10,731 nt of DNA from JADHUC01 sp964617665 (lineage in GTDB: Bacteria > Planctomycetota > Planctomycetia > Pirellulales > Pirellulaceae), in assembly GCA_964617665.1 (NCBI GenBank), contig CAZUAH010000483.1:1-10731 (forward strand). The letters are read 5' to 3'. Both the position numbers and the translations under genes were made by a program. Position 1 is the first letter of the stretch; the number at the start of each line of letters is the position of its first letter. The notes below the pieces were generated by a model. That model did not search any database. It worked only from the letters and a program-made list of their open reading frames with translations, and was not told where the DNA came from. Below are positions 1 to 6,734 of this stretch, piece by piece.

Positions 1-265
1 TTCAGAGTGGCGCTGTCCAACCAGTCCCTGGGAAGGAATGGCCTCGCTTTGTCCAAAGCATAACGACGGTGGCTGAATCAAGTTCTTCTCTTTTCCTTTT
101 CGCGTGACATCTCCGCGGAAAAGCATCCTAACTGGAAAGAGAGCGAGGCACACCGAAAGGCGTTTCCGTCAGCACATTTCCGTGCGTGCTGCCATGCTTT
201 CTCGTTTCGGAACAGGCGTCTTCTTTTGGGATTCCCCAACCTGCGGAACAAGAGGAGTGCAAGTC

Positions 266-457
266 ATGAAGTCTCGTCAAAAAGGGAAGCGTAGGAATTG
301 GACTCAGGCACGTTTGTCGGTCGAGCGGCTCGAGTGCCGGGCGTTATTGGCCACGGTCCACGGATTGCTGCCGCCGACATTGCCTGATGTTCACGATGTC
401 GGCACGGGCGATACGATCGCAATCGAAGACTCGCCAGCAGGGCTGCGCCGTTTCTGA
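266..457 (+). pseudogene. Orphan N-terminal leader of a planctomycete surface protein (LExR-LLA motif), cut short
   Basis: A 63-residue reading frame. ATG at 266 is preceded by the Shine-Dalgarno-like AGAGGAG (251-257) eight bases upstream, so I prefer it to the in-frame GTG at 104. The basic start MKSRQKGKRRNWTQ leads into RLSVERLECRALLA (residues 16-29). This matches the leader of giant secreted planctomycete proteins, usually written LExLExRxLLA. Such leaders normally precede hundreds to thousands of residues of adhesion repeats. Here only 34 residues follow before a stop, and none looks like a known domain. I read it as the remains of a large surface-protein gene; a genuine small exported protein is possible. 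The leader motif is clear, but the export role is known only by association. Confidence 0.55.
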
Positions 458-503
458 CGAGCCGTCGCTTTAGGGGGGTCGCATCCTCCGGTCGAGACTG
501 ATC

Positions 504-824
504 CTAACTCGAAGTCGCCTCAGGCTGTTCCGATCGCTGAGCTTCGGCTACAAGTTCCTCCCAAGCACTCTTTGAGTACATCTGTTCCAAAGACTCTCCG
601 GCAGCCTCATTGCACGTTATGCCACATGGAACAGAAACGGGCGAGCCGCACAAAGGGCAAGCAACTCGGCAGCCAGCCACGTGTGACTTCACCCTGAAAT
701 GTCCGCCGCATCGACATGCTACGACAATCTTGTTTCGAGACCGGCGTGGCGTAGTGGATTTCTGACGATTTGGGGAATGCTGGCTTGGACTACGGTGATC
801 TTGATGTGGCGTTTCGTCGTACAT
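504..824 (-). CDS. Small zinc-ribbon protein, possibly a remnant
   Basis: A 106-residue frame on the minus strand. Residues 34-66 form a compact zinc ribbon: CRCGGHF, then an AG turn (VKSHVAGCRV), then CPLCGSPVSVP. This is the CxCG...AG...CPxCG...VP pattern seen at the start of many planctomycete membrane or regulatory proteins. The four metal-binding cysteines would be those of CRCG and CPLCG. The first 31 residues are low in hydrophobics and rich in S, P, R and H. No ribosome-binding site precedes ATG 822-824, so the true start is uncertain. The C-terminal 30 residues are acidic and helical, with no recognised domain. In larger relatives the ribbon is followed by membrane or FHA-like domains, which are absent here, so this may be a fragment. 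Function unknown. Confidence 0.45.
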   Translation of the reverse strand: MYDETPHQDHRSPSQHSPNRQKSTTPRRSRNKIVVACRCGGHFRVKSHVAGCRVACPLCGSPVSVPCGITCNEAAGESLEQMYSKSAWEELVAEAQRSEQPEATSS

Positions 825-1169
825 GAAGAGGATGGCTTCAGCTTAGACCGGTCTATCGGAGGGCAAGTCATGGTATCCGCGGCGTCCGAAACCGCCTTGG
901 GGCGGATCCGATAGGTGTATGGGCGCAGGGTGGTACCAAACGAATGTGAAGATAATGTGTAGAAAGCCCACCGATCGAACAATCGACGAAAACAGGCTGC
1001 GTTGATACGCGAACCTCAGAGTTCTCCACTCGCTCGTTTGGTTCCCACGCTGCCTTCCTTCCGCTTGCGCGTCGCCGTCGCATACCCATCTCGACTTCGG
1101 TATGCTGGAGAGGGAAATCATACCAGTTGCCATTTTCACAACCGGGAACCCGACGGACATAGCTGTATC
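825..1169. other. Gene-free stretch upstream of the membrane protein gene
   Basis: About 345 bases with no convincing coding sequence: frames on both strands are short, unrelated to known families and rich in rare residues. The only structure I see is a set of three alternating inverted hexamers at 1080-1124, listed separately. It probably contains the promoter of the gene at 1170, but no clear -35/-10 pair stands out. Confidence 0.5.
1080..1124. promoter_or_regulatory. Three alternating inverted hexamers (CATACC / GGTATG / CATACC)
   Basis: CATACC lies at 1081-1086, its complement GGTATG at 1099-1104 and CATACC again at 1119-1124. The first pair extends to seven bases (GCATACC 1080-1086 with GGTATGC 1099-1105). 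The middle element can pair with either neighbour, giving two mutually exclusive hairpins 46 bases before the GTG at 1170. It could be an operator or an attenuator-like leader, or chance. Confidence 0.25.
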
Positions 1170-1541
1170 GTGACAGACGAGAACCCATATCAGGCTCCCA
1201 CGGCATATGAGACACCACGTCACAAGCGGTACTCGATTGCTCGTCTTGTCTTAGCTGGCCTCTGCTTCCTGGTGGCGGCCATGCTCTGTGTCAGTCCGAT
1301 TTACAGCCCGATCTACGAAGGGATCACGCATCTGAACGCCTATGGCATCTACCATACACTTAACACTCGCTCCGGTTTGGGCGCTCTGCTCAATTTGACG
1401 TGGGGGTGCGTGAACGTCGTCTCGTGTTCATTAATTGGGGTAGGGCTGCTTCGCACACAAAAACGGCTGACTGCAATCGGCGGCTGTACACTGGTGCTAA
1501 GCACGGTGTTGTTCTATGTTTTGGCAAGTGCTGTGTTCTAG
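1170..1541 (+). CDS. Small three-helix membrane protein with N-terminal NPYQxP motif
   Basis: A 123-residue protein with a GTG start, chosen because the sequence then reads VTDENPYQAPTAYE. The DENPYQxP opening recurs at the start of small planctomycete membrane proteins. The open frame extends upstream to 1002, but residues there look non-coding. Three hydrophobic segments are visible: about residues 23-43 (IARLVLAGLCFLVAAMLC), 70-93 (around LLNLTWGCVNVVSCSLIGVG) and 101-122. A short basic loop, LRTQKRL, lies between the last two, and the N-terminal stretch RHKRYS just before the first helix is positive, which favours a cytoplasmic N-terminus. The ribosome-binding site is weak. The HAD-type gene follows after 62 bases. 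I recognise no catalytic motif; the function is unknown. Confidence 0.6.
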   Translation: MTDENPYQAPTAYETPRHKRYSIARLVLAGLCFLVAAMLCVSPIYSPIYEGITHLNAYGIYHTLNTRSGLGALLNLTWGCVNVVSCSLIGVGLLRTQKRLTAIGGCTLVLSTVLFYVLASAVF

Positions 1542-1603
1542 CGAATGCAGAGGCAACGGCAGCAACACGGTCGGCACATCCCTTCACAAAACTAGTAGGT
1601 TCC

Positions 1604-1858
1604 ATGTCCCGCGAAACCGTTATTGCACTCGATCTCGAAGGAACGTTGATCTCAAACGCCGTCAGCCAGTTTCCGCGTCCAGGCTTGTACTCGTTTCTTG
1701 AATTTTGCCACCGGACCTTTGAACGCGTGTACCTCTACACGGCTGTGCGAGATGCCGTTTGCGAAGCGATTCTGCAGACGCTGGCTTCCGAGAATTCGGC
1801 TCCCGATTGGTTTCTCGACGTACCGTTGGTCCAATGGAATCGCGAGTTCAAAGACCTA
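1604..1858 (+). pseudogene. HAD-superfamily phosphatase-like gene, 3' half lost
   Basis: ATG at 1604 starts MSRETVIALDLEGTLISN, a HAD motif I (DLEGT, Asp10). The usual third-position Asp is Glu12, as in a NIF/NLI-like HAD subgroup. Motif II is the YTAVR stretch (residues 45-49). The family-like sequence continues through PDWFLDVPLVQWNREFKDL to residue 85 (codon 1856-1858). In relatives this point is followed by the motif III lysine region and a D-D motif IV. Here the frame instead reads NTPCNDQSQ and on to a stop at 1937-1939, which is the antisense of a cadherin repeat from the minus strand. Motif IV is missing, so a product would be inactive. The upstream frame from 1400 is not coding: it runs antisense or out of frame over the previous gene. 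The gene is broken by the adhesin block that begins at about 1859. Confidence 0.7.
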
Positions 1859-1891
1859 AGCAACACCCCCTGCAATGACCAGAGTCAGAAA

Positions 1892-2806
1892 CTCGTTCAC
1901 GTCGCTCACCGTGACGCCGAACGCTTCTTCGTGCCATAACCCGCCCGAGTCGGTAGTTCGCACCCGAATGCTGTAAGTGTTTTGTGTTTCGTAGTCGAAG
2001 ATGGCGTTCGTTTTCAGTTGACCGTCGTCGATGGTGAACCAGGTGTTGCCCGTGTCGCCTGCTCCAGCTACTAGAGTGTACGTGTGCGTGTCGCCCGGAT
2101 CTGCGTCCGTCGTGCCAAAGGTGCCTATCGTCGTCTCAACGGCCTGATTCTCCGCCACGCTGCTATTGCTCAAGCCGATGTCCGTGGGCGCATCGTTTAC
2201 GTCGGTGACGGTCACGGCGATGCCCTGCACGTCTGTCAACGTGCCGCTGTCGGTCACGGTGACTTGCACTTCGTAAGTGTTATCGACTCCGGTGTCGCCG
2301 GCGTCCTCGAAGTCCGGAGCGGTGTTGAACGTCAGCACGCCCGTGTTGGCTTCGATGGCAAACAGCGTCTGGTCGGCACCGCCGGTCAAGCTGTAGGTCA
2401 GCCCGCTGCCTTCCGTGTCTCCTTCCGGATCAGTCGACTCCACGTCAATCACTGACTTCTGATTCTCGGCCACACTGGCCGTCGCGCTGCTGGTGATGCT
2501 CGGATTCTCGTTCACGTTGGTGACCGTAATCGCAAATGCCTCTTCGTGCCACAGGCCGCCGCCGTCTTTCGTCCGGATACGTACGCTGTAAGAACTCTGG
2601 GCCTCGTAGTCGAATACCGCCGCTGTCTTCAATTGGCTTCCGGCGATCGTGAATAAACCATTGCCATCGTCGCCAGGGCCCGCCACAAGCGAGTATGTGT
2701 GGCTGTCGCCAGCGTTTGGATCGCTGGTCGACAACGGCCCTACGACCGTGCCCGGCGGTTGGCCTTCAGGCAAGCTCGGGTTGCTTAGTTCGATATCAGT
2801 TGGCGG
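1892..2806 (-). repeat. Three cadherin-type repeats of about 100 residues
   Basis: The first (2504-2806) runs from PPTDIELSNPSLPEGQ to TVTNVNEN. The second (2195-2503) runs from ITSSATASVAENQ to TVTDVNDAP. The third (1892-2194) runs from TDIGLSNSSVAENQ to VSDVNE. Each has the SVAEN-like opening, a FDYE or DFED calcium-site motif and a DVN(E/D) linker typical of bacterial cadherin-like adhesin repeats. Repeats one and three share HTY(S/T)LVAG and GGLWHEEAF and are closer to each other than to the second. The 11 residues after the third repeat match nothing I recognise. Confidence 0.75.
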
Positions 2807-2815
2807 CAGGTTAGG

Positions 2816-3088
2816 GTCGTTCTCATGCCAGGCGATCGTATCGAACCCACTGGACGCGGAGAGCACGTCCAGGTCGCCGTCAGCGTCAATGTCCGCCGCA
2901 GTTACTGATCTGGCTCCGTCGGCCGTTGTGGAGATAGCGTGTTCTGTGAAGTTCTGGCTGCCGTCGTTCTCGTAACACGCGACAGTGTCGTCAAAGCTAG
3001 ATGCGGAGAGCACGTCCATGTCCCCATCGGAATCGATATCCGCCGCGCAAACCGAACTAGCTACGTCAGCCGTCGTGGAAATCGTACG
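2816..3088 (-). repeat. Two VCBS/FG-GAP-type repeats
   Basis: Two similar units of about 45-50 residues, each ISTTAD..(A/R)S(S/V) followed by AADID(S/A)DGD(M/L)DVLSASS and a WHEND or CYEND end. The DxDxDGDxD loops are of the calcium-binding type found in bacterial FG-GAP/VCBS propeller blades. A functional propeller needs about seven blades, so two are structurally incomplete or form a partial module. Confidence 0.65.
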
Positions 3089-3151
3089 CTGATCAGAAAA
3101 AGTGCCACTCGCCAACGCGGGCGGAATGATCGTAATCTGGTAGTCCTCCAC

Positions 3152-3487
3152 TTCGCCATCGGCGGCGAATCCGGCCGGCCCAAGACCGCTGGCCGTGCTC
3201 AGCCGAAAGCGAGCGTAGGTGCTGCCGTCAACCGTCCAGCTTGGCACGTCAAACGTGATCGTGTTGTCGCCAGCAGTGACGGTCACACTGTCGGCGATGT
3301 GTTCGAATGGCCCGCCCCAACTACCGTCGGCGGCAAACCCGGCCGGACCGAGACCGCCAGCCATGCTCAGTCGAAAGCGAGCGTAGGTCTGACCGTTGAT
3401 CGCCCAACTGGGCACGTCGAAGGAAATCGTGTTGTCGCCGTTGACAACGGCAACATCATTAGCGATTTGCTCGAAAGGTCCGCCCCA
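3152..3487 (-). repeat. Tandem 168-base duplication inside the GEVED domain
   Basis: Two head-to-tail units of exactly 56 codons occupy 3320-3487 and 3152-3319. Each runs from WGGPFE(Q/H)IA through NGDNTI or AGDNTI, FDVPSW and YARFRLS to GPAGFAADG. In a standard GEVED domain this segment occurs once, between an FNGDG lead-in and the EVEDYQITI end, so the second copy looks like an in-frame slip or unequal exchange. Confidence 0.8.
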
Positions 3488-3944
3488 CGTGCCATCGCCG
3501 TTGAAGTCGATCCACGCGTCCAGTTTTGCTCCGCTGGGTGCGTTCTGTACGTTCACCGTCACGGTCGCGTCGAGTTGGCCCACTTGGATGGAATCGAAGG
3601 TCACCCCATCTTCGTCGTCCGGAGTACGCGCGAGATCGTCGCCGGAGGCATCCATGTTGGGCTGGCCGTCCGCTTCTACGTCGCGGTTGGCGCCGAGCGT
3701 GGGACCTGAGTCTGTGTGATGGGCTCCATGATCAATCCCGCGGGTGGGATAAGGCGCCGGTGCGTCGCCGAAATCGACCAGATCGGGACCTAATGCGGTA
3801 TTGTTGTGTATTCGCTCTAGCGTTAGCGCCTGGTCGTAAATCCGAAACTCGTTAATGCTCCCGTTGTAGAACGGGTCGTTCCCCTGGGATCGGCCGAGCG
3901 TGAACGTCTCTTCGTGCGACTGTCCGCCTGGATCCGTAGTCCGC

Positions 3945-4118
3945 AATGCTGTACGTGTTCTGAGTCTCGTAGTCGAAGATCGCATTCGTCTTCAGTTGAT
4001 CGCCGTCGATGATGAACGAAGTGTTGTCCGTATCGCCTGCTCCGGCCACCAGTGCATACGTGTGCGTATCGCCTGGACCTGCGTCGGTTGTGCTGAAGGT
4101 GCCCACGGCCGACCCAAA
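3945..4118 (-). repeat. Partial, frameshifted cadherin repeat at the right edge of the adhesin block
   Basis: On the minus strand this reads GSAVGTFSTTDAGPGDTHTY and on to DYETQNTYSI. It matches the intact third cadherin repeat (1892-2194) at about 45 of 54 residues. Compared with that copy, five bases are missing just after the YSI codons: the intact copy reads ATT-CGGGTG-CGA, this one ATT-G-CGG. The following RTTDPGG is therefore in another frame. The beginning of the repeat (the SxxxVAEN strand) is absent and SOUL-gene sequence takes its place. Confidence 0.75.
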
Positions 4119-4512
4119 AGTCTGGACTCTGTTCAATCACATCAAACGTAACAAGATAGCCATGACGGCACCTGTTGAGATGACCTACGATTCGGACGAA
4201 ACGTCCGGGGCACCCCAACGCTCGATGGCGTTCCTGTACGGAAGCAGCAACCTTGGCGAAGCTGGTACCGACGGTTCAGTGCAAGTTATGGACGTCCCTG
4301 CGCAGACGGTTATCAGTGTGGGAGTCCGCGGTAGTCGAACAACTCAGAAAGTCGCGTCTGCCCAACAATTGCTAACGGAATGGCTTGATGTGAATTCAAC
4401 TCGGTATCAGCCTGCGGGGGAAACGAGGGTCATGGGTTATAACAGTCCGTTTGTACCAGCCAACCGCAAGTACTTCGAGGTTCAGATCCCGATCACGGAC
4501 CAAGACAGTTGA
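4119..4512 (+). pseudogene. SOUL/HEBP-family haem-binding protein, 5' part lost
   Basis: From about VWTLFNHIKRNKIAMTAPVEM onward this is a SOUL-family sequence. The FxHIKxNxIAMTAPVEM block, the central VPAQTVISVGVRG strand and the C-terminal NRKYFEVQIPI ending are characteristic. About 130 residues remain out of a usual 180-200. The missing part is the N-terminal region with the first strands. Immediately upstream the frame is the antisense of a cadherin repeat, so the ATG at 4009 that would open a 167-residue frame is not a native start. SOUL proteins bind haem or related tetrapyrroles; in planctomycetes they are small proteins of unclear role. The gene ends 35 bases before the DUF393 gene, with which it was probably co-transcribed. 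Whether the fragment is still expressed is unknown. Confidence 0.65.
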
Positions 4513-4547
4513 TAATCAAAGCAGCACAAACACACTTGGCAGGTTCC

Positions 4548-4961
4548 ATGACTCATCAATTGCGGCTGTTCTACGATGGTGGGTGTCCGATTTGCCGCCG
4601 TGAGGTGGCTTGGCTGAAGCGGCGTGATCGCGCAGGGAACTTGCAGCTTGAAGACATTTCTGCTGCCGGGTTCGACTCGGCTCGCCATGACCTAGATGGC
4701 GATGAAGTCAGGCGAGTCCTGCACGGTGTGAGGTACGACGGGGTCGTGATCAAAGGCATGGAAGCCGTACGAGAAGCCTATCGGACGGTCGGATTGGGTT
4801 GGCTTGTGGCCGCTACGCAACTGCCAGGGCTGAACGCCCTTAGCGACCTCCTATACGGTTGGTTCGCTCGAAATCGCCAAACGCTGGGTCGGCTGTTCGT
4901 ACCGAAATGCTCGGAAGGGCAATGTGTCGTTGAGGTGAAAGGCGGAAGCGAGCGCCGCTGA
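4548..4961 (+). CDS. DUF393 / DCC-type thiol-disulfide oxidoreductase
   Basis: A 137-residue protein. ATG at 4548 is chosen because LRLFYDGGCPICRREV follows at once, as in the family, and a GGCAGG-type site lies just upstream. The YDGxCPxC motif (Cys13, Cys16) defines DUF393 (PF04134), a thioredoxin-like fold that is presumed to exchange thiols and disulfides. The helix around WLKRRDRAGNLQLEDIS and the VRYDGVVIKGMEAVREAY stretch match the family (the latter resembles the G-x-xA substrate region). Residues 83-104 form a moderately hydrophobic helix (WLVAATQLPGLNALSDLLYG). Two further cysteines near the end (121 and 126) could form a second pair. Length is normal. It follows the broken SOUL gene by 35 bases, so it was probably the second gene of a two-gene unit. 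Its partner is unknown. Confidence 0.85.
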   Translation: MTHQLRLFYDGGCPICRREVAWLKRRDRAGNLQLEDISAAGFDSARHDLDGDEVRRVLHGVRYDGVVIKGMEAVREAYRTVGLGWLVAATQLPGLNALSDLLYGWFARNRQTLGRLFVPKCSEGQCVVEVKGGSERR

Positions 4962-5288
4962 CTGGCGCACTCTCTTTTATTGCCCGACATCGCCGTTTAC
5001 CGCACGGCGGTAGACTGGGCAAATCCGCAGCGTGCCGTTTACGTTGTCCTTCCGTGGCACGTCGCGTCCTTCACCACAAGGCGTGGTTCTGCTACATGCA
5101 AGGCCTGCCGCCACTTCTTGGCTACCGTGCAAGGCTCACACATGCGAGAATATCCACTGTCTCAATGCACGCTCGGACGGTATTGGAACGTACCTCACGA
5201 AACGCGCTCGATGGAACAAGCAACCGCAAGCCTGTAGTACGATGACCGAAAGGTCCGAGCAGCACTATTCAACTTGGGAGTCTACACG
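4962..5288. other. Gene-free stretch before the exported-enzyme operon
   Basis: About 327 bases separate DUF393 from the ceramidase-like gene. No frame resembles a protein family. It holds a 9-bp hairpin near its left end (4995-5015), a nearby repeat of GCCGTTTAC (4992-5000 and 5034-5042) and, just before the next gene, the Shine-Dalgarno GGGAG at 5276-5280. It presumably holds the operon promoter; I cannot assign -35/-10 boxes with confidence. Confidence 0.5.
4995..5015. terminator. Short hairpin downstream of DUF393
   Basis: GTTTACCGC (4995-5003) and GCGGTAGAC (5007-5015) form a 9-bp stem with one G-T wobble and an ACG loop, 33 bases after the DUF393 stop. No T-run follows, so it is not a classical intrinsic terminator. 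It might be a transcript 3'-end structure or a degenerate palindromic repeat. Confidence 0.3.
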
Positions 5289-6734
5289 ATGATTGATAAT
5301 AGAGATCGCAAGCGGATATCGCGACGGACGTTTCTTGCGAGCACGACGGCCGCGTGCGCAGCGTTCGGCGTCGATTGGGCTGCTGCCGCCGAATCGAGAA
5401 GTTCAAACGACGGATTGATCCCGCTCGGAGTGGCAAAGATGGACGTGACGCCCGGCTATCCTGTGCGTCTGCCGGGCTACGCAGGACGAAAGACGGAATC
5501 CGAAGGAGTACTGCAGAAGCTCTGGGCAAAAGCGTTGGCGATCGGCGGCGATGAAGGCGATGGCCCTGCGGTGATGCTGACGATGGACAACTGTGGCGTT
5601 CCGGAAAACGTCACGGCGGAAGTGGCCGCCCGGCTGAAGGCCAAGGCCGGCATCCCACGAGAACGCGTGGTGATCTGTTCGTCGCACACGCACACGGCGC
5701 CCTGGCTGGACGGTTTCCTCCCGCTGCACTATGTCGAACCAATACCGCCGGATCACCAAGATCGCATCCGGCGATACACGCGTCAGGCGACCGACAAGCT
5801 TGTCCAAGTGGCACTTCAAGCGATCGCTGCGCGCAGTCCGGGACGACTGGCCTGGGCGAAAGGCCACGTTGGCTTTGCCGCAAACCGGCGTGTGTTGAAA
5901 GAGGGGAAATGGGCAGGGTTCGGCGTCAACCCTGACGGGCCGATCGACCACAGCATGCCGATGCTGCGAGTGACCGACGCGAATGGTGAGCTTTTGGCTG
6001 TTGTGGCCAACTACGCGTGCCATTGCACGACGATGAGTGGGAACAGCATCCACGGCGATTGGGCCGGTTGCGCGCAACAGTACATCGAGGAGGACCAGCC
6101 GGGCGCTATTGCCATGATCTCGATCGGTTGCGGCGCCGACACCAACCCGGAACCTCGCAGCAGCACCGAGGCCACCGAACGGCACGGCCGTGCGTTCGCC
6201 GATGAGGTCAAACGGCTGTTGGCAGGCTCGTTCGAGCCGCTAGAACAAGTGCCGATGGCACATCTCCAATGGATCGAACTACCCTTCGATACGCCGCCCA
6301 CGCAGGAGGAATTCGAGAAGCGATTGGCCGCCGGCCAGGCGCCGAATGCCAGTTCGAATGCCAAGCGGTACGGCTTTCACGCCCAGCGGATGCTTGAACA
6401 CATACGCCGCGATGGCCGCCTTCCTGCGACGTTTCGCTATCCTGTGACGACTTGGGCATTCGGGAATGACTTGGCCATGGTGTTCCTGCCGGGCGAAGTG
6501 GTCCTCGACTACGTCTTGCGGTTGAAACGTGAACTCGACGCCGATCGACTGTGGGTCACTGCCTACGCCAACGACGTGCCGTGCTATATACCGTCCCGGC
6601 GAATCCTCGACGAAGGCGGTTACGAAACGGACAGCTCGATGATCTCCTACGCGCGGCCCACACGTTTTGCACCCGCATTAGAGGATCAGATCGTCGCCAC
6701 AGTCAAGAATCTCCTGCCCAAGACCTTCAAATGA
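5289..6734 (+). CDS. Tat-exported neutral-ceramidase-like hydrolase (PF04734-type N-terminal domain)
   Basis: A 481-residue protein. ATG at 5289 follows GGGAG (5276-5280) by eight bases. The N-terminus has a Tat signal (SRRTFLA, residues 11-17, then an alanine-rich core, likely cut near AAAA-ES at 34). PLGVAKMDVTPGYPVRLPGY and VVICSSHTHTAPW match the neutral/alkaline ceramidase N-terminal domain. Candidate zinc ligands are His133/His135 (SHTHTAP), His245 (NYACHC), Glu403 (LPGEVV) and a tyrosine near 433 or 445. The ceramidase serine motif GDxSPN is replaced by GCGADTNP (281-287), so amide hydrolysis of true ceramide is doubtful. Planctomycete genomes carry many such divergent members of unknown substrate. 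The stop overlaps the next start by ATGA, implying translational coupling. It probably acts in the periplasm; the family is certain, the substrate is not. Confidence 0.88.
   Translation: MIDNRDRKRISRRTFLASTTAACAAFGVDWAAAAESRSSNDGLIPLGVAKMDVTPGYPVRLPGYAGRKTESEGVLQKLWAKALAIGGDEGDGPAVMLTMDNCGVPENVTAEVAARLKAKAGIPRERVVICSSHTHTAPWLDGFLPLHYVEPIPPDHQDRIRRYTRQATDKLVQVALQAIAARSPGRLAWAKGHVGFAANRRVLKEGKWAGFGVNPDGPIDHSMPMLRVTDANGELLAVVANYACHCTTMSGNSIHGDWAGCAQQYIEEDQPGAIAMISIGCGADTNPEPRSSTEATERHGRAFADEVKRLLAGSFEPLEQVPMAHLQWIELPFDTPPTQEEFEKRLAAGQAPNASSNAKRYGFHAQRMLEHIRRDGRLPATFRYPVTTWAFGNDLAMVFLPGEVVLDYVLRLKRELDADRLWVTAYANDVPCYIPSRRILDEGGYETDSSMISYARPTRFAPALEDQIVATVKNLLPKTFK

Larger units (their letters stand above)
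1856..4118 (-). pseudogene. Fragment of a giant surface adhesin (cadherin / LamG tail / GEVED / VCBS / cadherin x3), frameshifted
   Basis: On the minus strand one open frame runs from about 3985 down to a TAG at 1856-1858. A further 174 bases of the same gene (3945-4118) lie in another frame. Modules in N-to-C order are: a partial cadherin repeat (3945-4118); its last residues HEETFT fused to the end of a LamG/concanavalin-like domain (LGRSQGNDPFYNGSINEFRI, about 3839-3898); a DFGDAP lead-in and GEVED domain with a tandem duplication (about 3130-3775); two VCBS/FG-GAP-like repeats (2816-3088); and three cadherin repeats (1892-2806). There is no signal peptide, start codon or sorting domain, and the stop lies in the HAD gene's CTA Leu codon. 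Such proteins are exported adhesins of thousands of residues, so this is an internal piece. A net 5-base loss at 3944 breaks the frame. It is not expected to make a functional protein. Confidence 0.75.

Noticed and set aside
3..107. Possible C-terminal end of an upstream gene on the plus strand
   Set aside because: One frame is open from the left edge to TGA 105-107 (34 residues), but it matches nothing I know and other frames are similarly open.
699..914. 71-codon plus-strand frame with a hydrophobic segment
   Set aside because: It overlaps the zinc-ribbon reading on the other strand, has no ribosome-binding site, and the hydrophobic stretch alone is weak evidence.
2939..3709. 256-codon plus-strand frame across the adhesin block
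   Set aside because: It is the antisense of the GEVED and VCBS modules, whose minus-strand translation matches known domains clearly.
4009..4118. ATG at 4009 as the start of the SOUL gene
   Set aside because: These 37 codons are the antisense of a cadherin repeat, so the start is an accident of the junction.
5242..5292. 16-codon frame ending in an ATGA overlap with the ceramidase-like start
   Set aside because: It has no ribosome-binding site of its own, and the overlap may be chance. A coupled leader peptide cannot be excluded.
6551..6730. Upstream extension of the glycosidase-like gene
   Set aside because: It overlaps the ceramidase-like gene in another frame; the ATGA overlap start, followed by a Tat signal, is far better.
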